Origin: Daphnia pulex
Taxonomy: Eukaryota; Arthropoda; Branchiopoda; Diplostraca; Daphniidae
Direction of reading: 5' to 3'
Assembly (NCBI RefSeq): GCF_021134715.1
Contig: NC_060026.1
Location: 11,833,001-11,897,000, forward strand
DNA: 64,000 nucleotides
Shown here: positions 25,605 through 37,856 of the stretch, one piece after another
Layout: every line of letters starts with the position of its first letter
Numbering within the stretch: position 1 is the first letter of the stretch
Program-made: the position numbers and the translations under genes
The notes under the pieces: model-generated
Seen by the model: the letters and a program-made list of their open reading frames with translations, nothing else
The model's database searches: none
What the model was told of the DNA's origin: nothing

Positions 25605-28600
25605 TCACTGCATCTGCATGTTGCCGGGTCCACCTTGACCCATTGCAGGGCCGATGGTGTTGTTAATAGGCATTCCCATGACGGGTGTCATTGGGTTGGC
25701 GCTCATCGGTGCCTGGCCATAAGGACTGTGGATTGGCATACTGACTTGACCCTGAGTTTGAACTTGTTGCGGTAGCCCTCCACCCATCGACATGGGACCG
25801 GCTTGCATCTGCATCGGATTGATTGGCGTTCCGGGACCCATGTTGGCCATTCCAGGACCGCTTCCCAAACCCATTGGCACCATTTGATTGGGTTGTTGTT
25901 GCTGCTGCTGCTGGAGCTCGACAGGGTTTCCGGCGCCTACAGCCATAGCGGGAGGCTCGTTGGGCAGTGTCAAATTGGCAAGGAGATATCGAACAGCTAA
26001 GTAGATGGAACACTCGCCCGGTTGCAGGCCCATCATGTGACTGCATTCGCCAAACCGTTTGAGCATCACGCTTGCGGTGTTGGTCACAGGGCCTAACCCT
26101 CCCATGTTACCAGCAGCCGGGTCACGACGCTCTGCTAATTGCGTGACGTTATTGATGGAGTCGTAGACAAGAGGCAGCACTAATGAAGCCCCTTCAGCTT
26201 CTGGCAACATCCCAAGGCGTCTAAATTTACAAAGAAAAAACAAGACAGATCAATCACACAATTCTCATTCAATTAGTTAATCCGCCTCTTCAGCTTACCT
26301 GATGTAGAGGAAAAAGAGCATTTTGTTACGAGCTGTCAAAACAGAGGAGGCACCAACCGGCACGATGGAAGGGGCTGAAGGAGGGACAGTCAGGCAAAAT
26401 TGAACACTCCATTTGAAGGTCTGCTGGCCGAAAGCGTTGGGCATAAGTTCAAGCTTCATCAGTTGAACCAGATCGCGGAGGATGTGATGAGATGCGTTCA
26501 GCAGGCGACAAAAAGCGTGGATCGCCATCGGCTTGAACGGGATGGCCATGACACGGACTTCAAAGAAGCGTTCAAGCACCTGCAGTTCCTCGAGCGCCCA
26601 CTGCTCGCGGTACTCGGGCCCACTGGGGCTCAGCTTCAGTATCAAGCTTTGCATGTGCATGGGGTTGACTGTTACGCGGCCATGTAGTGATTCACACCTG
26701 GACGCGATAATAAAACAAAAGGGTTGCGTGAAAATAAAATTCCCTAAAAAACAACAGGATAATAAAATGAAAGTACCGGAAAGCAATGACTCCGGGCTCG
26801 GTAATGGGTAGCGCGGACGGGCAATCTTGTGAATCTTGAATGATACGTTGTAAACTTCTTCTCATGGAGATGCAACCCAGAAAGCGTTCAAGTGGCGCCA
26901 TCATACTTCCAGCAGAGAAAGTCTCATCCATTTCACCTGCGGCAACAAAAATGTGTCGATTAGTAAAAAATCGTTTCGTCTTTCATTCAATTGAAATACC
27001 TGGGAGAGTACTTGGAGTACACAGGACGTCAAAAGCTTCGTGAGTCAAGATTGTCGGGACAGCTCCAGCCCAGGAGCGTTGCGGTAGGACACGAGAAACG
27101 AATGAGCCACCAAAACCACCGCCAGCAGAGCCGGACGGTCCTCCATGGGGGCTATGATGACTGGCAGCTGCAGACGGAGGGCCTCCCGGTCGGGCGGGTG
27201 AAGGGCGCGGCATTCCAGGCGATCCGGGCCAATTATTAGGAGCTGGCGAAGCTAAACTTTGCGGTGGGAATGGGCTGCTTTCGATATTATGACAACCACC
27301 ACCCATGCCGGCTGGATTAGGTGAAGGAGTGGGCAGCATACCGGCTGGACTGGGAGCGTGAAGCGGATTGGGAAGTGGAGAGCTGGCAATGCCGAAGGCA
27401 CTTCCGGGGCCCACGGGTGACGGATGAGGCAGCATTGAAGGTGATGGATTGACTCCACCGGAAGGTGGAATAGAGGGTGGTGAAGCCAAAGAAAAAGAAG
27501 ACGTAGCTGGACTAGAACCAAATCCATGCTGTCCTTGTGACTGAACTTGTTGCTGCAACATAAACGCATAAGGTTAAAATCAATTGATAAAACATACATG
27601 TCTAATTAGATTCTTACCTGCGTGATATTGCCCATGTGAGGGCTGGCCGGAGTGTGCGGATTGCTGGTTCCCGAAGGAGTCAACGGAGTCTGGAATCGAA
27701 GTCCAGCAAGATCTCCTCGTTGCTGACCCGCAGGCGAAGCTCCGGCTGCTCCGGAAGACCTCGAATGTCCAAGAAAATGTGACGGTTCATTGGTATGTTC
27801 CATGATGGGCGAAGGTGGATGGTCGTCTTCAGATTGAGACCGTCTTCGTGACAACGCCGCTTCGTCAACATATTTGGAGAGGAAAGCCTACGAAATTAAA
27901 ATTAAATAAACCGATTGAACTGATTTCGGGTATAAATTGATTTACCTTGAGACCCTGAGTTGGGCCAAATTCTTCGATGACTTTACTCTTGTCAAAAACG
28001 CTAAAGGCTCCATCTCGGATTGAAACCTGTCCGTCCGACTGAAGGTGAATGTCTAGACAGTAGAGGTTGCAATACGCCAATCGAATATGTGTTGGCGAAT
28101 GAGCCATGACAGTGAACGTCTGAACGGGAATAGGAGGCTTGGTCGATAGGAGACCCACTTGTAGAGTTGAGGGAAGTTTGGCAATGGATGCAAGTGGTTC
28201 GTACGTCTCGTGAAGAACGCGGGCCAAGTAACCGCAACTGCGTTCCTTATTGAGGAAAAATTCCAATTGCTCCCGAAGTGGGCTGTGAGGATTGGAGCCC
28301 AACTGGCCGGAACAACCCAGTCCCAAATGGAACCGACGTTCGTGGGATTTCCAAGTGACGGCAGCCGTGGCCATACGAGCTGGACCATAACCCAGAACGA
28401 GCTTCTTAAAGTTGTAGCTCTTGACGCTAAAATGTTGTCTCTCTTCTCTTGTTTGCATCACGCTGGCTAAGCTCAGGACGGAGGCGTACAAGTTGGCAAT
28501 GTGAGCCCAGTCCTGCAGGATGGCATCCACAGTTCGACCAGCATCTTCAGCCGTTGTAACGTCGTAGGACAGGTAAACGGGAAATCGTGATCCTTGTTCG

Positions 28601-31098
28601 GTGGGTGAAACCGAGCCGAGTGGCGAACCGTGGAAGAGAAATTCCAGCATCCAGGCACGCGATCCTTTGACTTGCATCCGAATTGTGGCCGTCAACATGC
28701 GACGGTTCAGGTCGTTAAATGCTTCACGGCTTACACCTTCTACTGGAGGCAGACTAACCAGCTTGAGAGATAGCCCGGCTCCTAGTGCTTCAACTGTCAA
28801 TCCCTGGTGAAGGATGTCTCGTTTAGTCAGCTGACTGGCAAGAGAAGCGAAGGGGATTCGCTCGTCACACAGAGCCACCACGTGCGAAAGATCCGGCAAC
28901 AAGTACGCCGGGTGTTTGCTGCGTTTGCAAGGTCCGGGAGTCGAATCACGGGCTACTTCTAGAGCACCACCTTCTCTCTTACGTTTGTTGGTTACGGCAA
29001 CTTCCTGGGTCTCAATAGCTGTGCAAGGGCCGTGAGTCAGCAAAAACATGTCTAACTCATTCACTTCCATCACCTAGACAATTGAAATCACAAATTAATG
29101 AAGAATAATTTTTTTAATTAAATTAATTTTTCACAAACCTTGTAGTACATCTTTGGTAAGTCAATAGGAGTCTCATCTGTAGGCATACTCTCTTCAATAG
29201 GTACAGGCTTGACGATTACCAAATGACAGACATAATCAATGTCTTTCGCTTTTTCCTGAATATCGACCAAGTTTAGTTAGATTTCAAACATGTGAATTTC
29301 AATTGAATAATGAATATACCTTAAATTCAACTACGATCCATGAGTTGGGATGTTTGTGAAGTCGAAGAAAGAATTTGTGCTTGCTCAAGCGGGTCATTGG
29401 ACTGTCGGCCGCAAACATGATTGGCAATTTGTCGTAGACAGAGACGGGCAAATGTTGGAGGGTTTTCTGACAGCGACGCTGAGTGATCCAGAATCGAAGT
29501 TCTCCAATGGCTGCTTCAAAGCGACTCTTGTCTCCATTTAATGTGTTTTGTAATTCATTCATGAGCGGTGCTGGTGGATCGTCCTGTGAGAAAAAACAAT
29601 TTCCTTACAATAAAATTTAGAAAATGCAGATGATTTAGAAATTTATTACCTGGGGGATGTGAGCTTGTAGGCTGCCAGTGCGTGTATCGACAGTGATGAG
29701 TAGCTGCTCGGACCGAAGGCAAGGCGATAGAATAGGAAGATGGAGGACTGGAGGTGATCCCTGAACAACGCAGTCTGTCTGCTGATGTCCCAATTTGGGT
29801 TGCAACTCCACTTTGAGCTCGGAAAGGCGAGTACGTGTTCTCATATAAATGGTGTGAGTTAAAAGCTTTTCCAGTGAGAGGTGATCGGAACGGATCGACT
29901 GTTCGGCCATTTCAGAGTCCTTGGTTGACAGCGGTGGATTATGGAGGATCTGCAGAGGTTTGCCAATCACTTCCGAGCCACCCGAATGCGAAGTGCATAC
30001 TTGGGCTGTCACCCTGTAACCCAAATCCGACTTTAACTCGCGACTTGCGAGATCCTTCCAATAAGAAATGGTCAGGCTACGCCCTGTCACGTATTCCTCG
30101 ACGCGAATCAATTCGCCCAGGCGCTCCTGGCACAGTCGTTTCGTTTGGGAATGGAGCACCTCCAACTGAAGAGACTGGCTAAATGTGTGTAAAACTGTGT
30201 ACAGTTCGAGCAGGGGATTGTCGCAGTCCCTGAGGCGAGACTGGAGAAGTTCGTGGATAAATTGAACTTGAAATTGATGCACAAGACTTTTCCCATCTCC
30301 CGTTTCCTTGTCTTCCACCAGGATGTTGATGTCTAGCAAGCTCCAGGGAACATTAGGCCCATCACCCATGAGAGTCAGAGTAGCCTCGAATTCGTGGTCC
30401 ACCGTAAATTTGACACGACCATTCTCAATCTTGTTTTTGCGCATTTGGGTCGGCAAAGTCGTGGTGGCAAGTCGATATTCAATCACCTGATAAAAAACAA
30501 AAACATTAAGTAGGCTAATACAGCAAATAAATTTTTACGTTCTGGATTTACATACCTGACTGAGTCTTGATAGAGTGTTTTTCTTCTCTACTGCTGTTAT
30601 TGGATCTGGTGGGATGATTTTGTCACGAATTACTAGTGGCAGGCGAGAGTAAGTCCCAAGAGTCAGCACCTCAACAGCTGCTGGCAAGTGGAAGTTGGGT
30701 AGCCTGGCATGGACAAGTGTTTCTCTGGCCATTCTTGATAGTGCATCAGCAGTCTCAATGAAGATCATAGACTGCTTATCAAGAAAAGCCATGATGTTTG
30801 CTGATTTGTCAACTTTAGACACACTGGCTGCCCATTTGACGAGAGCCAGTAGCCTGACGAATAACTGTCTTGTCCGAGAAGCAAACTGGTAGATTTCAAT
30901 TTTCCTTTCCATGTCAGTTTTCCTGGGAAGCAATTCGGCGAGCACAGAGAGTTCATGGTAAGTCCTTTGGATAATAAAGTCTATCAACACGGTCAACGAG
31001 ATGGATCCGCCAGGTCCTCCTCCACCACCACCTTGGCCGGCAGGAACCATCATCCCGGCCATTTGATGACCTTCCAGAGGCGAAGGTATGGGTGCCAT
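25605..31098 (-). CDS. MED14: Mediator of RNA polymerase II transcription subunit 14
   Basis: Runs from ATG 31098 to a stop at 25605-25607 over many exons with short introns. The N-terminus has a flexible Gly-rich patch (PAGQGGGGGGPGGS) followed by the MED14 family domain: LTVLIDFIIQRTYHELSVLA, ELLPRKTDMERKIEIYQFA, LLALVKWAASV. The middle keeps family blocks such as VPWSLLDINILVEDKETGDG, HSQTKRLCQERL and ELDMFLLTHGPCTA. The C-terminal half is rich in Pro, Ser, Gly and Met (27000-27560 and 25605-25960) with a short Gln run at about 25895-25915, and holds a second conserved block (EYREQWALEELQVLERFFE). MED14 is the backbone subunit joining head, middle and tail of Mediator in the nucleus. The gene looks intact. 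Identification is from recalled family features. Confidence 0.93.
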
Positions 31099-31194
31099 GT
31101 TATGAAACTAGTTCACGATTTAAAAAAAAACGTTCCCATCGACGGTAAACTATATGGCGTGTTTAATTGGGTGATAATAAAAACAAGTGATACC

Positions 31195-31300
31195 CAACGA
31201 GCCGCGCGATTTCGTCAACTATTCGACCGCCATGACAGCAGCCGTTTGGTACACACTCGCGCGACAGCCATCTGCCGGATGGCGGGAGACTTTCTAAAAA
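31195..31300 (+). repeat. Dispersed repeat copy 1, just upstream of MED14
   Basis: The stretch beginning acgagccgcgcgatttc and ending ggcgggagactt is repeated in the same orientation at 39755-39862 with small differences. It lies between the MED14 start codon and the hairpin element, so it may be MED14 promoter DNA or the edge of a mobile unit. Confidence 0.75.
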
Positions 31301-32094
31301 GCATGGCCTACTATAGTCACGGCCCATCATCGTACGCTTCTGTGTGGGACCAATTTTGGGTTCCCTGCCCCTTTCCTGTTGCCATAGTACATAGCCAGAG
31401 GGTCGTAAGTATCGGTTTTTGTTCCACGTTTCCGCAGATTCTGTGTCTGGCTTGCATAGTGCTATGGTCAGAGTCGATCGAAAGCAAACGATTGTTAGTC
31501 TAGTTGTTATAGCTGTGGATTCCCACCAGAGAAGTGTTAGGTTCAAATTTATGCAAGTCATAATCAATTTTCATAATTTTTCCTTGTTTTTTCTATATTT
31601 TTAAAGCAAATTAGATGGAATGCCTAGATTGTGTAAAAAATGCGAGTTTTTTTCACATTTTTTAAAACAAAATCTGAATTTGTTTTCTTTGGCAAGGACT
31701 TAGAAAAAAAAGCAAATTCAGATTTTGTTGAAAATAATGTGAAAAAACTCGCATTTTTTACACAATCTAGGCATTCCATCTAATTCGCTTTAAAAATAAA
31801 GAAAAAACAAGGAAAAATAATGAAAAATTGATTATTACTTGCATAGATTTGAACCTAATACCACTCTAGTGGGGATCTACCGCTTTAACCACTAGACTGT
31901 CAATCGCTTGCTTTCAATCGACTCTGACCATAGCACTATGCAAGCCAGACACAGAATCTGCGGAAACGTGGAACAAAAACCGATACTTACGACCCTCTGG
32001 CTATGTACTATGGCAACAGGAAAGGGGCAGGGAACCCAAAATTGGTCCCACACAGAAGCGTACGATGATGGGCCGTGACTATAGTAGGCCATGC
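31301..32094. repeat. 794 bp inverted repeat (long hairpin)
   Basis: Left arm 31301-31682 and right arm 31713-32094 are reverse complements of each other, both 382 bases, separated by a 30-base loop. Outer ends read gcatggcctactatagtcac and its complement; inner ends are aatctgaatttg and caaattcagatt. The arms carry scattered mismatches, mostly inside the tRNA-like part. A transcript across it would form a long double-stranded RNA. Confidence 0.9.
31840..31908 (-). mobile_element. tRNA-like module inside the hairpin
   Basis: On the minus strand this reads cagtctagtggttaaagcgg (A box) followed by ggttcaaatc (B box) about 35 bases later, the spacing of a tRNA promoter. The matching part of the left arm (31489-31556, plus strand) keeps the B box ggttcaaat but has a decayed A-box region (agtctagttgttatagct). 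The acceptor arms do not pair well, so it is tRNA-derived and not a functional tRNA. Confidence 0.6.
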
Positions 32095-32379
32095 TAAAAA
32101 GAAACCAAAGCTATGGTCAATAGAGTAGTCTAACGTCCGAAGTTGCCAGTTCGCTGAAATTGTGAAAAATCGATTGGGCACGTAAAAGTAAAATGTCTTG
32201 CATGGCGGCTTATGGAGTTTCGCCCGTTTTAGTTTTAGTTTTTAATTTTCCCATTTCAGTCGTCTTCAGTTGCTATTCTTAATTAGATAACTACATTCCT
32301 TAGTTATCAGGCAATCTTTTAAGATTTAATTCCCCTCGATAGTCATTGTAGTTTATTTATTATGAATTTGCGTTTAAAA

Positions 32380-34136
32380 CAGCCCCTACAGAATCCCTGA
32401 TCTTTCTCTCCAATCTGCTTCCTCTTGACCTCAGAATTCTTGAAATTTCCACCTTGCGTCTCCTCTCGAGTTCGACTGATCTGTGCTTCTCCAAATCATC
32501 GCGCAATTTCATTTCCCAGCGTCTCCCCTTCATGAGCAAAGGCTACACGTTGTCTCGTACCAGTCTCCCTTCTCTTACCAACTATCCACCATGGAGAATT
32601 CTCCTCTACAACTCTCCACTTTTTTCTACGGTTGTTCCTCTACATCAGCTTGTCCCCAGCACACTCCATTGTTTATTTGTGTCTACCACAAGCGTGGTAT
32701 AGCTGGCTTTTGCGTTGTGTTCACCGACTCGTGTGCTGTTCTAGATATCCTTAATCTCTCATTCCCTCCATCAATATCAGCCCGCACCGCTATGAGCCTT
32801 GCCTTTTCGGCAGCCCTGGAGAGAGTGAGCGAGTTTAGGCAGTCGTTCTCTGCGTGTGACATCTTTGTTTCTGAAATGCTGGCATTCGTACAACCAGCCA
32901 CTTCGCTCAGTTCGACCGAAGCGAGCAACCTCACCCAGCTACTGGAATATGGCAGTTTCTGTCATGTTTTTACGGCCACAAATGGTCAATCTCTGGGTCT
33001 TGATTTGGCTCGACACTGGGCTCAATCACCCTCTCTACTCATTACTTTATCCGTGCCTTTCTCTTCAAACCATGTAAAGCATATGATCAGGTCGAAAGTA
33101 TGGAGCACCTGGAATGATGAGTGGTCCTCCTTGTCTACTAATGCGTGTGCCAAAGCTTTTTTCCCGTCAGTATGGTCTGCCAAAGCACTCTTGAACCGAA
33201 GGACCAATGCAACTACCACCCAAATAATCACTGGCCACTGCTACTTAAACTCGCATCAATTTCGTTTTGGATTCTCCCTCTCAGCCTCATGCCAATGCGG
33301 CGCCCCGGTGGAGTCTATTCATCACTTCATTGTTCACTGCCCCACCTACTCCTCTTTCAGGCTAAATTTAGTCAGCGCGGTCTCTTCTAGCGGCCACCCA
33401 TGGCCCCCCAATTTCGAAATATTCTCACAGTGCAACCTTCTCTGGAACGCGTTAGTCGATTTTCTTCTCTGCACTAAGCGCCTATCTCGCAAGACGAGCA
33501 AAATCGAACAAAAAAATCGTAATTCTCTTATTTACATGAATGTAGGCCACTAGTTTCTCTGTATTTTATTTCTGCTCGGTCATACGGCTTGGGCCCAGAA
33601 ACGCCTGTTTCTGCTCTGGCCTCAGCCCGCGGACGGACAGACACCGTTCTCACTGCACTTGCGGCACTGCTCCCGCACACAGACCGGCACTGTGTCAACG
33701 GGATGCCGTCGCATTTTTACTTCTCCGAATTTGCTTTTAAACATTTCTCCACGGCCAACCCTCCGCTGTGGCCACGTTCCGTCCTTCCGATCCGTTTACT
33801 CTCCAAACATAATAGATGTGTCAGGACGGGGCTTCGGTAACTGCAGCCGTGGTCACCTAGGGGGTACTGTAGCTATGCCGGCGACGACCGGCCGGTGGTC
33901 TTGAAGGTTCAACCAAGCCGGACAGGTACGCCTTCTGTACATCCTGGTGTTGCCACCGGTCTGCCTGACCCGAAGCTGCCGTCAGGCCCTTTTTCCTCAC
34001 AACAATGTATATGTATTATTACTTCGACGATCACCCCATGTACAAATGTAAAAACTGCTTGAACCGGGTGCAATACACTGGGCAATACTCGGCCTCCTAG
34101 TCCATGCCCTTTATAAAAAAAAAAAAAAAAAAAAAA
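32380..34136 (+). mobile_element. 5'-truncated non-LTR retrotransposon (LINE) ending in poly-A
   Basis: The 3' half of a pol frame (next entry) is followed by about 560 bases of GC-rich 3' UTR and a run of A ending at 34136. Only the end of reverse transcriptase and the RNase H and zinc-knuckle parts remain, as is usual for a 5'-truncated insertion. The 5' limit near 32380 is where pol similarity ends in my reading. No clear target-site duplication was found. The 32095-32380 stretch before it is unexplained. Confidence 0.75.
32381..33553 (+). pseudogene. LINE pol fragment: reverse transcriptase end, RNase H-like and HCCH zinc knuckle
   Basis: The upstream part (PLDLRILEISTLRLLSSS) reads in a different frame from the long 3' frame that ends at 33553, so a frameshift near 32480-32680 has inactivated it. 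The long frame shows an RNase H-like stretch (SFPPSISARTAMSLAFSAAL) and the C-terminal signature TGHCYLNSHQFRFG followed by CQCGAPVESIHHFIVHCP, typical of I/Jockey-like clades. No residue-level activity can be claimed. Confidence 0.8.
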
Positions 34137-34294
34137 TCGAGCAGACAAATCACAAAATCTGGAATCTTCAGTTTGACAGTTTAATTTTTGTTACGCAGCC
34201 TAATAAGAGGCTTATTTCAAGAAGGCATTCAAATAAAGTTATTAATGGCAGGTTTAACTCCTAAATCGGGGGGTTTGCTAACGAAAATTTTGTA

Positions 34295-34669
34295 TTGTTA
34301 AATGGGACCTACTGGGATTCGAGAGAAAATAGAAGGGGCGTCAAAGTCCACGCCTGGCTGTTTGAATTCGCAAATATTCTCCTCGAATGGATAGGAAATC
34401 GAAAGACCACTTGGACAGGAAGTCACTTGGATCCAAATACAAACAAGTGGGGAACTAAGAGTGTACTCCTTTCGCAGAAAGGTCCACTTGAAATTATAAG
34501 ATATTCCGATAACAATGCAAAGCTTTTCCTGTCAGCCAAACAATTAAAAAATCCGAAATTCCTGAGAAGTATTTATGTTCATTTTAGCAGAATAATAGTT
34601 ATCAGGAATGAAACTACACACAATTGTATCAAAGACACCCAACCTTTGTTGGATTTACTAGACTCATAA
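34295..34669 (+). CDS. Hypothetical protein fragment, 124 residues
   Basis: A single open frame with protein-like composition (VKVHAWLFEFANILLEWIGN, then KSVLLSQKGPLEIIRYSDN, and FSRIIVIRNETTHNCIKD) stops at 34669. I do not recognise it. The RNETTH segment has the Arg-x4-His spacing seen in HEPN-type RNase folds, but a six-residue pattern is weak evidence. It could be the last exon of a decayed gene between the LINE and the ankyrin gene. Confidence 0.25.
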   Translation: MLNGTYWDSRENRRGVKVHAWLFEFANILLEWIGNRKTTWTGSHLDPNTNKWGTKSVLLSQKGPLEIIRYSDNNAKLFLSAKQLKNPKFLRSIYVHFSRIIVIRNETTHNCIKDTQPLLDLLDS

Positions 34670-36421
34670 AGAAGATTTGCCAGTAAGTATTAAAATTTCA
34701 TAACCTATTGAGACTGAAGTTGAAAGAACTATGTCGGTCTTTATTAGATTTTCATCAAAAGCGCGTCAGCGTGATTTTGCTGCTAGATGTACAGCAGAAT
34801 CTCGAAACGCAACCCAACTTTACGCTGATTTATAATGAAGAAACAATGCCAGAACTAAAACTGCCGATTTCCGCATCATAGAAAGTCACTTAAGAAAATT
34901 TAATTATCGAGGGGAATGTGATGTGCTTCTGGCACGGTAAATAGTTTCTATAATATATAATGTTCAACATATTATACAATGTTGTTGGTTTAATTTGAGG
35001 TTTCTGAATTATAAATATTTCCAAAGAAATGGAAAATGTCTAACAGGTGTTACTACAATGCGCGTGATTCGATTAGAATAATTGTCACTGGAATGAATGG
35101 ATACTTTGGATAGACCATTAGACCTAAAGCGGGCTGTTTTTTAAATAATTTATAAAGTAGAATTGTATATTGATAATGAGTAGATTCTTTTTTATTTTTA
35201 AGTCAGTAAATTAATTGTGAGTACAAAAATGGTGATTGTTTTGAAATGATTCATTTGAATGCCTAAATACATGTAAAACCATCACAGATTCAAAGCTATC
35301 AATTTCTGTAAAATTTCTAAGCGTTGTCGTAAAATCTAGAGATGGGAATCACGGCTCCGAGAAATATTTGTGTTTCAAAATGAGAGGTGAAACACTTTTA
35401 AGATAAGGTCCTACGTTGTGTATTTTTAAGATGAATTCGCTAGGTTAGAACAATCTGAAATTGAGAGCTCAGAAATGTGCGACTGATCGTTGTCGAAACG
35501 AGGGTGCGGACTGAACAATTAGGGGGGGAGAAGAAGGGGTTGAGAAAGGACTCGACGTGTTGAACGTCCAGACAAGACTGATAAGACAAGTTCAGACAAG
35601 GTGGTGACAAACGTTTAGACAATAAAACAAAAGACAGGCGAATCTGTTATAGCTAGAGGGTGTTGAAGACAAAGGAGGGGGTTGAGCAACACGGAAGGAG
35701 AGGGGTGAATCAAGAGGGATTAAAGTTAAGTTAAATGAAGTTAAGTGGGGAGAATATTATTTGACATGAAATACGGAAAAATTCGCAAACCAAGAAAGCC
35801 TGGTATCAGTAAAAGCCTTCTGGTGACAAATCTAGCCGCCAGATCTCCTCATAATAATAATTTTTAAAAAAACGTGTTACCATAGTTAAGCTTCTAGCAA
35901 ATCCCTCAGACTAAGTTCCGCATCCACTCCAAAGAAAGCTATCCATGCGAGTGCTAGTGAGTGCAGCGAGTGCTGCAGGTGAGTTATGATCTCCAGGAGA
36001 GAACTCGGGTACCCAAAGTGCCCCGATCACTAATCAGCGCCTTATTCGACTCACCCACCTGCTCCCCCCTCCAGCAGCAGTTCTATAGTCAACAATCACC
36101 TCCGGTCTATCAACACAAACAAAAACACAAGCACAAACTCAGAAAGAAAGAACGCTGTTGCACTCCCTCCTTCCATAACGGCATAACGAGATCAAACACG
36201 CGACTAACGTCCAGAGCCCAGACGACGACAATCGGATATCATACCCAGCCCCAGGTTCCACCCTCAGCCACCAGAGGCGGGCCTTCCAGCCCTCTTGACT
36301 TCCTGTCATTTTCATCTCATAATTTTTAATTTAATTTAATCTCATCAACTACCCCAACAAGAAAAAAGAAAAAAATCAAAGCTAACTCACATTTGCCAGT
36401 GCAAGAGGATCTGCGAAAACG
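34670..36421. other. Unassigned stretch
   Basis: AT-rich DNA with several short purine-rich segments (35500-35760) and no supported exon or RNA gene. An open frame at 35961-36329 has a low-complexity, basic composition with no family signature. Confidence 0.35.
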
Positions 36422-36540
36422 ACACCTGCTACCCGCGACACTGGCTACCTGGGGGGTCGACACTGGCTACCCCGACACTGGCTACCCGACACTGGCTACC
36501 CATAAGGCCGACACTCGCTACCCCCCATTTGCTACCCCTG
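36422..36540 (+). repeat. Imperfect tandem repeat of cgacactggctaccc
   Basis: At least five degenerate copies of a roughly 15-base unit (gacactggctaccc and variants, such as gacactcgctacccc) occur in sequence. Confidence 0.8.
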
Positions 36541-36670
36541 GAAAACGGTAGTTAAACAGAATGCTCTCCTGACCTTATGTGTTGTGGCTGGTGGCTTGTG
36601 TGTCCGTGGCCCCACATGAATTTTAGCTAGAGGAAATAATTTTATGTATTTGAAGTCCGTCTTTCCACAA

Positions 36671-36751
36671 CTTCCATGGTGTAGTGGTTATAGTACGCGG
36701 CTGGTAGTACATGTTGAGCAAGCATATTCCGAGTTTGATTCCGGTGGCGGG
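36671..36751 (+). mobile_element. tRNA-like head of a SINE
   Basis: Contains an A box (tggtgtagtggttatagta) and a B-box-like gagtttgattcc about 40 bases later, ending ggtggcggg. The ends do not form an acceptor stem. A GC-rich tail follows to about 36870, suggesting a tRNA-derived element. Confidence 0.55.
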
Positions 36752-37856
36752 CAAAAATTTTTCGAAAAAAGGCTCTCAGGTACCTCGAAATAAAATAGGG
36801 GTGATCCCTCAAGGGACGAGGGGTGGGCTCAGGGGTGCGCAAAGGGGCGGCCAAGGACGCTACGGAAGCCCGGTAAACCAAAAACTTTAAAGTCGATTTA
36901 CTCAGGGATGCGTTCATTTGCACAAACTTTCCCATACACCATTCGAATCGGCTTAACGAGCTCTATCGAATGGCGTTATAATTAGATGGAGATGATTAGA
37001 TTGGAGATTCCGTGCCACTCTAGGCCACTGCCGCACTTTGTATTGGGAAAACACAGTTTCAGCCGATACAGACAACCAAAACAACCTACTACAATGGCGG
37101 ACATCGAAACAATTGACTCGCGAAACCGCGAGGTGAATAGCCTCTATTTTAACCGGTACCGGGAACAAATTGCATCACGAGATTTTTTTTTTCGTGAACT
37201 TCGTTATTTTTAATTATCTATATTTGTAGTAAAAACCCTCCTGTGAAATGTTAATGTTTACTGTTTAAAAATTTCAAAACAAAATGTAAAAATTAGACAA
37301 TGTAATTAAATTGAGTGAATGTACGGAAATATAATTGTTTTGAATGCAACGAAATGTTCCTCATATTTTTATTAATCATACTGCTAAGTTTGAACATGAT
37401 AGCATTAACGATGTTCTAATAATAAAAATAACTGCGAACTGCGATGGACTAGGCCTAAAATTTAAATTTCATCAAGTTACCAAAAGGCGCCAAAGCCCAA
37501 AAGGTGTTTACAAGGGACTTTATGGCGGATAGTCCCTCCGTAAATTCATTATACAATATAGTAATGGAATGGTCCTAAATTTTTTATTTTTTTTTACAAA
37601 AATTTTTAAGATAATAATTTACAAGAATTTAAAAGTTGCTTGCCAATTTGTTTAATAGTTCTAAAGTTAGGCCTATTCAGCTTTTAAATTCGCAAAAAAA
37701 AAATTTTTGCCACTATGGTTCACAAAAAGGCCGCCGCATACACATGGCGTTAGTCTGTTTGTTTTGTTTACGAAACGTCATTTAACGCTGCGGCTTGTTG
37801 CGATCAGTGCACCCATGTTAAACACTTGCGTGCTTGCGTGATGATCTTATCCAGAA
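36752..37856. other. Unassigned stretch upstream of the ankyrin gene
   Basis: Beyond the SINE-like tail, AT-rich DNA with no supported exon. The 37720-37850 part is less AT-rich and may hold the promoter of the ankyrin gene. Confidence 0.35.

Noticed and set aside
31163-31567. Open frames across the hairpin arms that appear on both strands
   Set aside because: They are a consequence of the inverted repeat and have no protein family signature.
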